A stretch of DNA of 64,000 nt from an uncultured Nocardioides sp. (GTDB lineage: Bacteria > Actinomycetota > Actinomycetes > Propionibacteriales > Nocardioidaceae), in assembly GCF_947489365.1 (NCBI RefSeq), contig NZ_CANLDB010000002.1, positions 1 through 64,000 of the forward strand, read 5' to 3'. A model generated the notes under the pieces. That model saw nothing but the letters and a program-made list of their open reading frames with translations, had not been told where the DNA came from and did not search any database. Positions 27,142 to 37,064 of this stretch are shown here, piece by piece (the stretch's first letter is position 1; each line of letters starts with the position of its first letter). The position numbers and the translations under genes are program-made.

Positions 27142-28503
27142 TCAGAGGGTCGGGACCCCCGCCATGGCCGCCTGGATGGCGTCGTCGGTGAGCTCGAGGT
27201 CGGTCATGCGGCCGGCGAGGAACGACTCGTAGGCCCCCATGTCGAGGTGGCCGTGGCCGCAGAGCGCGGTGAGGATCGTCCGGGAGACGCCCTCCTCCTT
27301 GCACTTGGTGGCCTCGCGGATCGCGGCGGCGATCGCGTGGGTCGGCTCGGGGGCGGGGACGATGCCCTGGGTGCGGGCGAACATCAGCGCGGCGGTGAAG
27401 CACTCCACCTGCCCGATGGACTCCGCCTCGGCCAGACCGAGCTCGTACACGTGGGACACCAGCGGGGCCATGCCGTGGTAGCGCAGCCCGCCCGCGTGGA
27501 TCGGGTCGGGGACGAAGCCGTGGCCCAGGGTGTGCATCTTCATCAGGGGGGTCATGCCGACGGCGTCCCCGAAGTCGTAGCGGTACTCCCCCCGCGTCAG
27601 CGTCGGGCAGGACGCCGGCTCGACGCACCGGATCGTCGGGTCCATCCGCCCGGCGAGCTTCTCGCGCAGGAACGGGAAGATGAGCCCGCCGAAGTTCGAG
27701 CCGCCGCCGGTGCAGCCGACGAGGACGTCGGGGGTGTCGCCGGCCATCTCGAGCTGGCGCAGCGCCTCCTCGCCGATGACCGTCTGGTGCAGCAGCACGT
27801 GGTTGAGGACGCTGCCGAGCGCGTAGCGGGTGTCCTCGCGACCGACCGCGGCCTCGACGGCCTCGGAGATCGCGATGCCGAGCGAGCCCGGGGAGTCCGG
27901 GGTGGCGGCGAGGATGCCGCGGCCCGCCTCGGTGAGGTCCGAGGGGCTCGGGTGGAGCGTGGCGCCGTAGATCTCCATCATCGTGCGGCGCGCGGGCTTC
28001 TGGTCGTAGCTGCTGCGGACCTGCCACACCTCGCAGTCCATGCCGTACTGCGCGGTCGCGAAGGCGAGCGAGGTGCCCCACTGCCCGGCCCCGGTCTCGG
28101 TGGTGAGGCGCTGGACGCCCTCCGCGTGGTTGTACCAGGCCTGCGGCACGGCGGTGTTGGGCTTGTGGGAGCCGGCGGGGCTGACGCCCTCGTACTTGAA
28201 GTAGATCTTCGCCGGGGTGTCGAGAAGCTTCTCGAGCCGCCGCGCCCGCACCAGGGGCGAGGGCCGCCAGATCTTGTAGACGTCCAGCACGCCGCCGGGG
28301 ATGTCGACCCAGCGCTCGGTGGAGACCTCCTGCTCGATCAGGGCCATCGGGAACAGCGGCGCGAGGTCGTCGGGGCCGACCGGCTCGTGCGTGCCCGGGT
28401 GCAGCGGCGGCGGCGGGGGCTCCGGCAGGTCGGGGACGATGTTGTACCACTGGGTCGGGATCTCGGTCTCGTCCAGCAGGAACGTGCTGCGCTCGGTCGT
28501 CAC
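27142..28503 (-). CDS. TrpB-like PLP enzyme (TrpB2 type)
   Basis: 453 residues. The PLP lysine lies in GSHKPNTA and the phosphate loop is [11 protein letters not shown], as in tryptophan synthase beta chains; the long N-terminus ([20 protein letters not shown]) and overall length mark the TrpB2 group, which usually lies outside the trp operon and may act without TrpA, for example salvaging indole or working with other partners. No trpA is nearby. A LysE exporter gene is upstream and co-oriented. Confidence 0.9.
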   Translation of the reverse strand: MTTERSTFLLDETEIPTQWYNIVPDLPEPPPPPLHPGTHEPVGPDDLAPLFPMALIEQEVSTERWVDIPGGVLDVYKIWRPSPLVRARRLEKLLDTPAKIYFKYEGVSPAGSHKPNTAVPQAWYNHAEGVQRLTTETGAGQWGTSLAFATAQYGMDCEVWQVRSSYDQKPARRTMMEIYGATLHPSPSDLTEAGRGILAATPDSPGSLGIAISEAVEAAVGREDTRYALGSVLNHVLLHQTVIGEEALRQLEMAGDTPDVLVGCTGGGSNFGGLIFPFLREKLAGRMDPTIRCVEPASCPTLTRGEYRYDFGDAVGMTPLMKMHTLGHGFVPDPIHAGGLRYHGMAPLVSHVYELGLAEAESIGQVECFTAALMFARTQGIVPAPEPTHAIAAAIREATKCKEEGVSRTILTALCGHGHLDMGAYESFLAGRMTDLELTDDAIQAAMAGVPTL

Positions 28504-28562
28504 GACGGCTCTCCTCGGGGGTGGGGGCGGGACAGGGCAGGGACGGCGGGGGCGGGCCGGGC

Positions 28563-29183
28563 TCAGCGGGACTCGAGCGCCAGGCGGCCGGCGAGGACGG
28601 CGAACGACGCCGCGAACGCGGCGCGGAGCCGCTCGACGAGGCGGGGGCGGGCGAGCACCCGGGTACGCAGGGTGCCCGCGGCCACGCCGTACGCCGAGAA
28701 GACGACGAACGTCAGGGCGGCGAAGACGCCGCCGAGCAGCGCCATCCGGGCGGACGCGTGGGGCGTGCCGGCAGGGACGAACTGCGGCAGGAAGGCGAAG
28801 AAGAACAGCGTCAGCTTGGGGTTCAGCAGGTTGAGGGTGATCCCCTCGCCGAGCACGCGCGGCGTCGAGGTGGCGCCCTCGCCCAGCTCGAGCGGCTCGC
28901 GTCGGCCCCGCCAGGTCGCGACGGCCAGCAGGAGCAGGTAGGCGACGCCGAGGTACTTCAGGACGGCGAACGCCACCCCGCTGGCGTGCAGCAGGGCCGC
29001 GAGACCGGTGACGGCGGCGAGCAGGTGGGGCAGCACGCCGAGGGTGCAGGCGACGGCCGCGAGGACGGCCGCCCGGCTGCCACGGGCGAGGCCGGTGGCG
29101 ACGGTGTACAGCGATCCGGTCCCGGGCGTCACCACGATCACGGCCGCGGTCAGCAGGAACCCGGTCCAGGTGGCGGCGGTCAC
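28563..29183 (-). CDS. LysE-family amino acid exporter
   Basis: 206 residues with about six membrane segments. Family features: [20 protein letters not shown] near the N-terminus and [20 protein letters not shown] in the middle. These carriers export amino acids or related metabolites. The GTG at 29183 begins the standard start region. It is 59 bases from the trpB-like gene, so co-transcription is likely and suggests export of its product or substrate. Confidence 0.88.
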   Translation of the reverse strand: MTAATWTGFLLTAAVIVVTPGTGSLYTVATGLARGSRAAVLAAVACTLGVLPHLLAAVTGLAALLHASGVAFAVLKYLGVAYLLLLAVATWRGRREPLELGEGATSTPRVLGEGITLNLLNPKLTLFFFAFLPQFVPAGTPHASARMALLGGVFAALTFVVFSAYGVAAGTLRTRVLARPRLVERLRAAFAASFAVLAGRLALESR

Positions 29184-29242
29184 GGGCCAGAGACTCCCAC
29201 CCCTCCGCGGGCGCCGTCGAGGGTCCGTCCGGCAGGCGGGCC

Positions 29243-32200
29243 CTACGCCGGCTCGGCCTCGCGCAGGCGCTGCGAGATCACGGTCGAGACCCCGTCGCCG
29301 CGCATGGTGACGCCGTACAGCGCGTCGCCGACCTCCATCGTCCGCTTCTGGTGGGTGATGACGAGCAGCTGGGAGGTCTCCCGCAGCTCCTCGTAGATCT
29401 CCAAGAGGCGGCCGAGGTTGGTGTCGTCGAGGGCGGCCTCGACCTCGTCCAGGATGTAGAAGGGGCTGGGCCGGGCCTTGAAGAGCGCCACCAGGAACGC
29501 GACCGCGACCAGGGAGCGCTCCCCGCCCGAGAGCAGCGAGAGCCGCTTGACCTTCTTGCCGGGCGGGCGCGCCTCGACGTCCACGCCGGTGGCGAGCATG
29601 TCGTGCGGGTCGGTCAGCAGCAACCGGCCCTCGCCGCCCGGGAACAGCCGGGAGAAGACGTGGTCGAACGCCGCCGACACGTCCTTCCAGGCCTCGGTGA
29701 AGACCTCCTCGACCCGGCCGTCGACCTGGCGGACGATGTCGAGCAGGTCGCCCTTGGTCCGCCGCAGGTCCTCGACCTGCTCGGACAGGAAGCGGTGCCG
29801 CTCCTCCATCGCGGAGAACTCCTCCAGCGCCAGCGGGTTGACCCGGCCGAGCTGAGCGAGCTCCCGCTCCGCGCGACGCAGACGGGCGGCCTGCTCGTCG
29901 CGGTCGAAGGGCACGGTCTCGACGGAGGTCGGCTCGTCGTCCTCGCCCGGCTGCTCGCTCTCCGGGCTCGCCACCGGGACGCCGACCTCCGGGCCGAACT
30001 CGGCGACCAGGGCGTCCGGGTCGAGACCGGTCTCGGCGAGCGCCCGCTCGGCGAGCTGCTCGAGCCTCATCCTCTGCTCGGTGCGGGCCATCTCGTCGCG
30101 GTGGGCCGACCCGACCAGCTCGTCGTGCCGGGCGCCGAGCTCGCGCAGGGTCGCACGGCACTCCCGCAGCGCGGTCTCCCGCTCCACGCGCCCCGCCTCG
30201 ATCTCGGCCCGGGCCGCCGCGGCGACCTCCACGGAGCCGGCCAGCCGCTCCAGCACGAGACCGGCGGTGCGCTCGACCGCGGCGGCGGTGGCGGCCTGGC
30301 GGCGCATCCGCTCGCGGCGCTCGACCGCCCGGGCACGGGCCTGCCGCTCGGCGGCTGCGGCCCGGGTGAGCTCCTCGGCGCGTCCGTGCAGGGCCCGGCC
30401 CCGCTCCTCGGCGGTGCGCAGGGCGAGCCGGGCGTCGGTCTCGGCCTGGCGGGCGTCGCGGGCGGCCTGGGCCAGCTCGTCGCGCCGCTGCGTGTCGGGC
30501 TCGGTCTCGGGGGCCGTCTCGGCCTCGGACAGGCGGGTCTCGAGGTCGGCCAGGCCCTCCAGGTCCGCGGCGCGGGCCTGCTCGGCGCCGGCGATGGCGG
30601 CCGCGAGGCGGTCGGCCTCGCCCCGGGCGGCGCGGGCGGCGGAGCCGTGCTGGCCCAGCTCCTCCGCCACCGCGGCGAGGGTGGCGTCGGACTCGTGGAG
30701 GCGGGCGAGGGCGACGTCCACCCGGCGCCGTGCGTCCTCGCGCTCCGCCTCGAGCCGGGAGGTCTCGAAGGTCAGCCGCTGCGAGGCCGCGGTCGCCTCG
30801 GCGAGCTGCTCGCCCGCCTCCTCGACGGCGGCGGTGACCTCGATCAGGCTGGGCTGGCTGGCCGAGCCGCCCGCCGAGAAGTGACGACCGACGACGTCGC
30901 CCTCGCGGGTGACGGCGACCAGCGCGGGCGCGTCGTCCACCAGGCTGCGCGCGGCCTCGAGCCCGTCGACCACGACGACGTCGCCCAGCAGCCGCCGCAG
31001 CGGTGCGGCGGTGCCCTCGGGGCCGGTGACCACGTCGACGGCGTACGTCGCGCCGGGCGGCAGCGGGGGGCGGTCCCCGGAGCCGGCGGCCTCCGACGGG
31101 TCGACGACGAGCAGGCCGGCTCGGCCGAGGTCCTCGGTCTTGAGGTGGGTGATGGCGTCGGTCGCCGCGCCGGTGCCGGCCACCACGACGGCGTCGGCCG
31201 CCGCACCGAGGGCCGCGGCGACGGCGGCCTCGTAGCCGCTGCGCACGGTGAGCAGCGCGGCGACGGACCCCAGCACGCCGTCCAGCTGCTCGCTCGCCGC
31301 CAGCAGCGCACCGGCACCGTCCTTGCGGGACAGGCCGATCTCGAGCGCGTCCTTGCGGGCGGCCAGCGCCGTGCGGTCGCGGTCGGCCTGGGCGACCTCG
31401 CCGGCGAGCTTGGCGAGGCGCTCGGTGACGTCGTCGAGGGCGGCGCTCGCGGCCTCGTGCTCGGCGTCGAGGCCCTCCTCCCCCGCGTCGAGCCCGGCGA
31501 CGCGGGTCTCCAGGGCGGTGAAGTCGCGCTGGGCGCGCTCGGCGCGGGCCTCGGCCTCGGCCCGGGCGTCGGTGAGCCGCCCGATCTCCGCGTCGGCGCC
31601 TGCGGCGCGGGAGCGCAGGGCGTTGACCTTCCCCGTCAGCCGGGCGAGGCCCTCGCGCCGGTCCGCGGCGGCCCGCTGCAGGCCGACCAGTGCGCGCTCC
31701 TCGGCGGCGGCGGCGTCCTCGGCGGCGGTGCGGGCGGTGACGGCCTCCTCCAGCGCCGTACGACGGGCGGCGACGTCGGCGGCGATGCGCTGCTCCGCCT
31801 CCCGCGCGGCGGCCGCCTCGGCATCCGTCTCGTCGGGGTCGCGACCCGTGGACGCCGGGGCCGCCTGGTCGGAGCGGGCGCTGCGGAGCCGCTCGGCGGC
31901 GAGCGACCGGGTGCCGCGCAGCCGCTCGGTCAGGCCGGTCAGCCCGAACCAGGTCTCCTGGGCCGCGGACAGCGCGGGCAGGTCCTCGCGCAGCGCGGCC
32001 TCGAGGGCGGCCTCCCGCTCGTGGGCGGCGGCGAGCCGTCGCTCGACGTCCGCCTGGCGCTCGCGCAGGGCGGTCTCGTCGGCGAGGTCGCGGGCGAGGG
32101 CCTCACGGGCGCCGACGACGTCGTCGGCGAGGAGGCGGGCGCGGGCGTCGCGGACGGCGGCCTGCACCGACCGGGCGCGGCGGGCCACCTCGGCCTGACG

Positions 32201-32818
32201 GCCCAGGGGCTTCAGCTGGCGCCGGATCTCGGTGAGCAGGTCGGCCAGCCGCGTGAGGTTGCCCTCGCAGGCGTTGAGCTTGCGGAGCGCCTTCTCCTTG
32301 CGCTTGCGGTGCTTGAGGACGCCGGCGGCCTCCTCGATGAACCCGCGGCGGTCCTCGGGGGTCGCGTGCAGGATCGAGTCGAGCTGGCCCTGGCCGACGA
32401 TGACGTGCATCTCGCGGCCGATGCCGGAGTCGCTCAGCAGCTCCTGGACGTCGAGCAGCCGGCACGACGAGCCGTTGATGGCGTACTCCGAGCCGCCGTT
32501 GCGGAACATCGTGCGGCTGATCGTGACCTCGGCGTACTCGATCGGCAGCGCCCCGTCGGAGTTGTCGATGGTCAGCTGCACCTCGGCACGGCCCAGCGGC
32601 GGGCGGCCGGACGTGCCGGCGAAGACGACGTCCTCCATCTTGCCGCCGCGCAGCGACTTCGCACCCTGCTCGCCCATCACCCAGGCCAGGGCGTCGACGA
32701 CGTTCGACTTGCCGGAGCCGTTGGGCCCGACCACGCAGGTGATGCCGGGCTCGAGGCGGAGCGTGGTGGAGGACGCGAAGGACTTGAAGCCCTTCAGCGT
32801 CAGGCTCTTCAGGTACAC
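29243..32818 (-). CDS. smc: Chromosome segregation protein SMC
   Basis: 1,191 residues, full length. It organises and segregates the chromosome as the condensin core. Order: Walker [21 protein letters not shown], coiled coil with many Glu/Ala/Arg heptads, hinge around residues 500-620 ([14 protein letters not shown]...[12 protein letters not shown]), returning coil, signature [14 protein letters not shown] and Walker [14 protein letters not shown]. ATPase motifs are intact. Upstream of mutM and rnc in the common actinobacterial order, but the usual ftsY neighbour is separated by the LysE/TrpB pair. Confidence 0.96.
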   Translation of the reverse strand: MYLKSLTLKGFKSFASSTTLRLEPGITCVVGPNGSGKSNVVDALAWVMGEQGAKSLRGGKMEDVVFAGTSGRPPLGRAEVQLTIDNSDGALPIEYAEVTISRTMFRNGGSEYAINGSSCRLLDVQELLSDSGIGREMHVIVGQGQLDSILHATPEDRRGFIEEAAGVLKHRKRKEKALRKLNACEGNLTRLADLLTEIRRQLKPLGRQAEVARRARSVQAAVRDARARLLADDVVGAREALARDLADETALRERQADVERRLAAAHEREAALEAALREDLPALSAAQETWFGLTGLTERLRGTRSLAAERLRSARSDQAAPASTGRDPDETDAEAAAAREAEQRIAADVAARRTALEEAVTARTAAEDAAAAEERALVGLQRAAADRREGLARLTGKVNALRSRAAGADAEIGRLTDARAEAEARAERAQRDFTALETRVAGLDAGEEGLDAEHEAASAALDDVTERLAKLAGEVAQADRDRTALAARKDALEIGLSRKDGAGALLAASEQLDGVLGSVAALLTVRSGYEAAVAAALGAAADAVVVAGTGAATDAITHLKTEDLGRAGLLVVDPSEAAGSGDRPPLPPGATYAVDVVTGPEGTAAPLRRLLGDVVVVDGLEAARSLVDDAPALVAVTREGDVVGRHFSAGGSASQPSLIEVTAAVEEAGEQLAEATAASQRLTFETSRLEAEREDARRRVDVALARLHESDATLAAVAEELGQHGSAARAARGEADRLAAAIAGAEQARAADLEGLADLETRLSEAETAPETEPDTQRRDELAQAARDARQAETDARLALRTAEERGRALHGRAEELTRAAAAERQARARAVERRERMRRQAATAAAVERTAGLVLERLAGSVEVAAAARAEIEAGRVERETALRECRATLRELGARHDELVGSAHRDEMARTEQRMRLEQLAERALAETGLDPDALVAEFGPEVGVPVASPESEQPGEDDEPTSVETVPFDRDEQAARLRRAERELAQLGRVNPLALEEFSAMEERHRFLSEQVEDLRRTKGDLLDIVRQVDGRVEEVFTEAWKDVSAAFDHVFSRLFPGGEGRLLLTDPHDMLATGVDVEARPPGKKVKRLSLLSGGERSLVAVAFLVALFKARPSPFYILDEVEAALDDTNLGRLLEIYEELRETSQLLVITHQKRTMEVGDALYGVTMRGDGVSTVISQRLREAEPA

Positions 32819-32961
32819 GGAACTCTCCTCGGACAGCGCACAGCAGGGGCGTCGCGTCTCGGGGAAGGGCTCGGCCGCCTCACCCTAGCCGCGGGCACGG
32901 ACGGCGCTGCGGGACCCACGCCGCTCGGCGGGGCGGATCCGGCTCGGGGAGCGGGGCGGCC

Positions 32962-33156
32962 TCAGGCGGGCTGCATCACCGCGTCGCGCTCGCGCACCAG
33001 TGCGAGGTCGGCGACGAGGCGGTCGTTCTCCTCCGACAGGTGGCGCACCAGCGCCTCGAGGTCGGCGACGCGCCCGCGGAGGCGGGCGTTCTCGGAGTCG
33101 AGGCGGGCGGTCGGAGCGGTGTCGCGTCCGAGGTGTCCGAGCAGCGCCTTGGCCAT
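32962..33156 (-). CDS. Small coiled-coil protein
   Basis: 64 residues beginning MAKALLGHLG, then a continuous Leu-rich heptad helix (LDSENARLRGRVADLEALVR). The ATG at 33156 has GGAGG upstream. Short proteins with this start are familiar from actinobacterial genomes, but I know no assigned role. Upstream spacer (33157-33325) has a 10-base repeat (CGTGGGTGTA-like, three copies near 33175-33204). Confidence 0.7.
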   Translation of the reverse strand: MAKALLGHLGRDTAPTARLDSENARLRGRVADLEALVRHLSEENDRLVADLALVRERDAVMQPA

Positions 33157-33325
33157 GGGTCCTCCGGGGAAGTGCGTGGGTGTACGTGGGTGCACGTGGC
33201 TGTGCTGGGGAGCGCTCCCGGGACTGCTCCCAGGGGCACCCGACGGCGGGTCTGCGCCGAGCTGTGCGGTGTCGCGGCCCGTGGTGTGGGCCGTCGACCA
33301 GAGTGACACCCCGCCCGGGCCGGGG

Positions 33326-34201
33326 TCAACGTCGCGCGCGCGGCGCCGGCTGGCACCGCGGGCAGAAGAACGAGGAGCGGTTGGTGAACACGATCCTGCG
33401 CAGCGGCGTCCCGCACCGCAGGCAGGGCAGTCCCTCGCGGCCGTACGCCGACAGGGACCGCGCGAAGTAGCCCGACGAGCCGTTGACGTCGACGTACAGG
33501 GCGTCGAAGGACGTGCCGCCCTGGGCGAGCGCCTCGCTCATCACCTCGCGGACGTGGCCGAGCAGGTCGCGGCACTGCTTCGCGGTGAGCCGCTCGCCCG
33601 GCCGGTCGCCGTGCAGGCGGGCGCGCCACAGGGACTCGTCGGCGTAGATGTTGCCGACGCCGGAGATCAGGGTCTGATCGAGGAGCAGGCGCTTGACGCC
33701 GGCCGTGCGGCGGCGGACCCGGCGGACCCAGGCGTCGTCGTCGAACGCCCCGTCGAGGGGGTCGAGGGCGATGTGGGCGATCTCGGGCGGGACGTCGTAC
33801 CCGCCGTCGCTGAGCGCGAGACCGCCGAACATGCGCTGGTCGACGAAGCGCAGCTCGCGGCCCTCGGCGGCGCCCTCGAGCCGCATCCGGACGCGCAGAT
33901 GACGCTCGTCGGGGGCGTCGGCGGGCTGCACCAGCATCTGGCCGCTCATGCCGAGGTGGGCCATCAGGGCGTCGTGGGTCGGACGGCCGTCGAGGTCGTC
34001 GAGGGGCACCCAGAGGTACTTGCCGCGCCGCCGGGCGACGCCCAGGCGGCGACCGGTCAGGGCCAGCGCGAAGCCCGCGGGACCTCGGGGGTCACGGCGG
34101 ACCGGACGTGGGTGGAGGACCTCGACGGAGACGACGCGGGCGCTGGTGACCCAGCGCTCGAGTCCGGCGCGGACGACCTCGACCTCGGGGAGCTCGGGCA
34201 C
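33326..34201 (-). CDS. mutM: Formamidopyrimidine-DNA glycosylase
   Basis: 291 residues. It removes oxidised purines and nicks the site. The catalytic N-terminal Pro-Glu is in [18 protein letters not shown]; the H2TH region is around [17 protein letters not shown]; the zinc finger is [20 protein letters not shown] followed by CPRC. All key residues present. Next to rnc, as is usual. Confidence 0.96.
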   Translation of the reverse strand: MPELPEVEVVRAGLERWVTSARVVSVEVLHPRPVRRDPRGPAGFALALTGRRLGVARRRGKYLWVPLDDLDGRPTHDALMAHLGMSGQMLVQPADAPDERHLRVRMRLEGAAEGRELRFVDQRMFGGLALSDGGYDVPPEIAHIALDPLDGAFDDDAWVRRVRRRTAGVKRLLLDQTLISGVGNIYADESLWRARLHGDRPGERLTAKQCRDLLGHVREVMSEALAQGGTSFDALYVDVNGSSGYFARSLSAYGREGLPCLRCGTPLRRIVFTNRSSFFCPRCQPAPRARR

Positions 34202-34213
34202 GGTGGGTGGGGC

Positions 34214-34933
34214 TCAGGCCTCGCCGGACGACGGGTCGGTCTCGGTGGGCGAGCGGCGCGAGACCAGCTCGCCGTACGCCGTCTCCGCGGCGGCCTGCTC
34301 GGCCTCCTTCTTGGAGCGGCCGATCCCGTTGCCGTAGAGGCCCCCGGCGACGCGGACCCGGGCGGTGAAGGTCTTCGCGTGGTCGGGGCCCTCGTCGGTG
34401 ATGATGTACTCGGGCACGCCGAGGTCGTCCTCGGCGGCGAGCTCCTGCAGGGAGGTCTTCCAGTCGAGGCCGGCGCCCAGCTCGGCAGCGGTGGCCATCA
34501 GCGGGTCGAAGAGCCGGTGGACGACCTCCGCGGCCACCGCGAGGCCGCCGGAGAGGTGGATCGCGCCGATCACGGCCTCGACGGTGTCGGAGAGGATCGA
34601 GGCCTTCTCGCGACCGCCGGTGCTCTCCTCGCCGCGACCGAGCTTCACGTGCTCACCCAGGCCGATGCCGCGGGCGACCCCGGCGAGCGCGCGGGCGTTC
34701 ACGACCGCGGCCCGCAGCTTCGCCAACCGGCCCTCGGAGAGGTCCGGATGAGTCAGGTAGAGCGTCTCGGTGACGACCACGCCGAGCACGGAGTCCCCGA
34801 GGAACTCCAGGCGCTCGTTGGTCGGCAGCCCGCCGTTCTCGTAGGCGTACGACCGGTGCGTGAGGGCACGCTCCAGCAGCTCGACGTCCAGGACGGGGTC
34901 GCCGAGTGCGGTGCGGAGCGCGATGTAGTTCAG
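34214..34933 (-). CDS. rnc: Ribonuclease III, apparent CTG start
   Basis: 239 residues. It cuts double-stranded RNA in rRNA maturation. Signature [20 protein letters not shown], second acidic site in [18 protein letters not shown], and a dsRNA-binding domain at the C-terminus ([20 protein letters not shown]). Homology clearly extends upstream of the first GTG (34789) through [17 protein letters not shown], yet no ATG, GTG or TTG is in frame before rpmF. The CTG at 34933 ([11 protein letters not shown]) is the best candidate start. Confidence 0.9.
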   Translation of the reverse strand: MNYIALRTALGDPVLDVELLERALTHRSYAYENGGLPTNERLEFLGDSVLGVVVTETLYLTHPDLSEGRLAKLRAAVVNARALAGVARGIGLGEHVKLGRGEESTGGREKASILSDTVEAVIGAIHLSGGLAVAAEVVHRLFDPLMATAAELGAGLDWKTSLQELAAEDDLGVPEYIITDEGPDHAKTFTARVRVAGGLYGNGIGRSKKEAEQAAAETAYGELVSRRSPTETDPSSGEA

Positions 34934-34952
34934 CGGCTCGGCTGCGCGTCGC

Positions 34953-35138
34953 TCAGAGGACCTGGCGACGGGCGTTGCGAGCGCCGTACTGGCCGCAGGC
35001 GCCGCACGCGCGGTGCGGGAGGTGCTTCTCGCCGCACGCCGGGTTGGCGCAGCTCACCAGGGTCGGCGCGACGGCCTTCCACTGCGACCGGCGGTGCCGG
35101 GTGTTGCTGCGCGACATCTTCCGCTTCGGGACTGCCAT
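34953..35138 (-). CDS. rpmF: 50S ribosomal protein L32
   Basis: 61 residues beginning [20 protein letters not shown]. The C-terminal half keeps four cysteines ([10 protein letters not shown]...CGACGQY), so it is the zinc-binding form. The ATG at 35138 has GGAGA-type ribosome site. yceD lies upstream, the normal pair. Confidence 0.96.
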   Translation of the reverse strand: MAVPKRKMSRSNTRHRRSQWKAVAPTLVSCANPACGEKHLPHRACGACGQYGARNARRQVL

Positions 35139-35279
35139 GTCGATCTCCTCGCCCGGGCCGGTTCTCGGCCCTCTTCTGTGCTGCTGGTGCTGGGTCGTGC
35201 TGGTCTGGTGCGGCACCCAAGGATGCCGGGTCGTTCCGCTGGTGCCGACGGCGCCCCCGCCGGGGCGTCCGGGAGGGCC

Positions 35280-35828
35280 TCAGGCCTTCTCGGGCCCGTC
35301 CTGGGGACTGAGCGCCGCCAGTGCCGTCCACCGGGGGTCGATCGGCTCGCCGTGGTCGTGCTCCGGGTCGTCCGCGAGCCGGGCGCCGCACTCGGCGCAG
35401 AGCCCCGGGCAGTCCTCCCGGCACAGCGGCTGGAAGGGGAGCCCCAGCACCACGGCGTCGCGGAGCACCGGCTCGAGGTCGAGCAGGTCGCCCTGCATCC
35501 GCTGGGTGCCGTCGTCCTCGTCGTCGGGGGTCGCGCGGCGCGACTCGTCGTCGTACAGGAAGAGGTCCTGGAACCGTGCGTCCACGTCGACCACGTCGGG
35601 GTCGGTGATCGGCTCGAGGCACCGCACGCAGTCGCCGGCCAGCCGGGTCGAGGCGGTCCCGGTGACGAGCACGCCCTCGACCACCGCCTCGAGGCGCAGG
35701 TCGAGCTCGACGGGCGACCCCACGGGCACGGCCAGGACCTCGATGCCCAGGTCCTCCGGAGCGGGCACCGTCCGCGTCACCTCGCGCTGCGACCCGGGTC
35801 GGCGACTCAGCTCGCGGGTGTCGATCAC
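35280..35828 (-). CDS. YceD/DUF177 family protein
   Basis: 182 residues. Conserved features: RLAGDCVRCLEPI near the middle and LCREDCPGLCAECGARL near the end, a cysteine set typical of the family. It pairs with rpmF in most bacteria and is linked to 23S rRNA accumulation in some. The GTG at 35828 is the first codon of the homologous region. A 141-base spacer precedes rpmF. Confidence 0.9.
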   Translation of the reverse strand: MIDTRELSRRPGSQREVTRTVPAPEDLGIEVLAVPVGSPVELDLRLEAVVEGVLVTGTASTRLAGDCVRCLEPITDPDVVDVDARFQDLFLYDDESRRATPDDEDDGTQRMQGDLLDLEPVLRDAVVLGLPFQPLCREDCPGLCAECGARLADDPEHDHGEPIDPRWTALAALSPQDGPEKA

Positions 35829-35934
35829 GAGCGGCGCTCTCGGGTCCAGGGTGTGCAGGGCGGTCCTTGTCTACGGGTGCGAGCAGATCAGCACTCGATG
35901 GTAGTCGGCGGGCTGCGCCACGCCCAAATGCGCC

Positions 35935-36007
35935 GAGTCGAGGTCGTACGGCTGCGCAGACGTGCCGACTCGAGGCCGTACAGCTGCGCAGACGTGCCGA
36001 CTCGAGG
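35935..36007. repeat. 32-base-period intergenic repeats, family A
   Basis: GAGTCGAGG/GACTCGAGG blocks start at 35935, 35967 and 35999, and the 20-mer TGCGCAGACGTGCCGACTCG starts at 35953 and 35985: again exactly 32 bases apart. The set ends against the coaD stop. The 8-base spacers inside the units vary (TCGTACGG, CCGTACAG). Confidence 0.88.
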
Positions 36008-36008
36008 C

Positions 36009-36479
36009 CTACAGGCGGTCGCGGAGGGCGTCGAGGACGACGGGGGGCACGAGGGCGGAGACGTCGCCGCCGCCGCGGGCGACCTCCTTGACCAGGCTGG
36101 ACGACACGAACCCCCACCGGGGGTCGGTGGGCAGCAGGACGGTCTCGAGGCCGGTGAGGTGGGCGTTCATGTGCGCCATCGGCTCCTCGTAGTCGTAGTC
36201 CGCCGCCCCGCGCAGGCCCTTCACGACAGCGGTGACGCCCTGCTCGGCGCACCAGGTGGTCAGCAGGCCGGAGAAGCCCTCCACGCGGACGTTGTCGACC
36301 TCGCCGACGGTGCGGCGCAGCATCCCGAGGCGCTCGTCGGGGGTGAAGAGCTGGTTCTTGGACGGGTTGGTGCCCACGGCGACGACGACCTCGTCGAACA
36401 GCGCCGCCGCCCGTCGTACGACGTCGACGTGGCCGAGCGTGACGGGGTCGAAGGAGCCGGGGCAGACGACGCGGACCAC
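36009..36479 (-). CDS. coaD: Phosphopantetheine adenylyltransferase
   Basis: 156 residues. It makes dephospho-CoA from phosphopantetheine and ATP. Nucleotidyltransferase motif CPGSFDPVTLGHVDVVRRAA, phosphate-binding KGLRGAADYDYE and the late VSSSLVKEVARGGGD are all present. GTG start directly after the rsmD stop. Confidence 0.95.
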   Translation of the reverse strand: MVRVVCPGSFDPVTLGHVDVVRRAAALFDEVVVAVGTNPSKNQLFTPDERLGMLRRTVGEVDNVRVEGFSGLLTTWCAEQGVTAVVKGLRGAADYDYEEPMAHMNAHLTGLETVLLPTDPRWGFVSSSLVKEVARGGGDVSALVPPVVLDALRDRL

Positions 36480-37064
36480 TCAGCCATCCTCCCCCACCGG
36501 GTCGCCGCCGGCTCGGAGGTACCAGAGGGCGGTCTCGCCGTAGGTGCGTCCGCGCTCGGTCTCGAGGCCCGCCGGGAGGGTCGGCCCGGGGCCCCGGGCG
36601 GACCGCTCGACGACGACGAGGGCGTCCTCGGCGAGCCACCCGCCGTCGACCAGGGCCGCCAGGGCTGCGGTGAGCTCCTCCTCCCCCACCGGGTACGGCG
36701 GGTCGGCCAGCACCAGGTCGTACGGCGCGGCCGGCGGACGCCCGAGCGCGGTGGCCACCGAGGCGGTGACGACCTCGGCGACGCCGCAGCCGACGTCGGC
36801 GGCGTTGCGGCGGACCAGCCCGGCGGTGGCGCGGTCGCGCTCGACGAGCGTCACCGCGGCGGCGCCGCGGGACCAGGACTCGAGGCCGAGGGCGCCCGAG
36901 CCGGCGTACAGGTCGAGCACGCGGAGCCCGTCGAACCCGCCGAGCCGCGCCTCGAGGGCGGAGAACAGGGCCTCGCGGACCCGGTCGGAGGTCGGGCGCG
37001 TCCGATCGCCCGGCGGCGTGCGCAGGCGCCGGCCGCCGGCGGTGCCGCCGATGAGGCGGGTCAC
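36480..37064 (-). CDS. rsmD: 16S rRNA (guanine966-N2)-methyltransferase
   Basis: 194 residues. AdoMet site VLDLYAGSGALGLE and catalytic motif LADPPYP are clear; N-terminal GGRRLRTPPGDRTRPTSDRV matches the family. The GTG overlaps the recG stop (GTGA). rsmD-coaD adjacency is conserved. Confidence 0.94.
   Translation of the reverse strand: MTRLIGGTAGGRRLRTPPGDRTRPTSDRVREALFSALEARLGGFDGLRVLDLYAGSGALGLESWSRGAAAVTLVERDRATAGLVRRNAADVGCGVAEVVTASVATALGRPPAAPYDLVLADPPYPVGEEELTAALAALVDGGWLAEDALVVVERSARGPGPTLPAGLETERGRTYGETALWYLRAGGDPVGEDG

Noticed and set aside
29351..35311. Very long open frame on the plus strand opposite smc
   Set aside because: It has the composition expected for the complement of GC-rich coding sequence and no recognisable domain, while the minus strand holds intact smc, mutM, rnc and rpmF.
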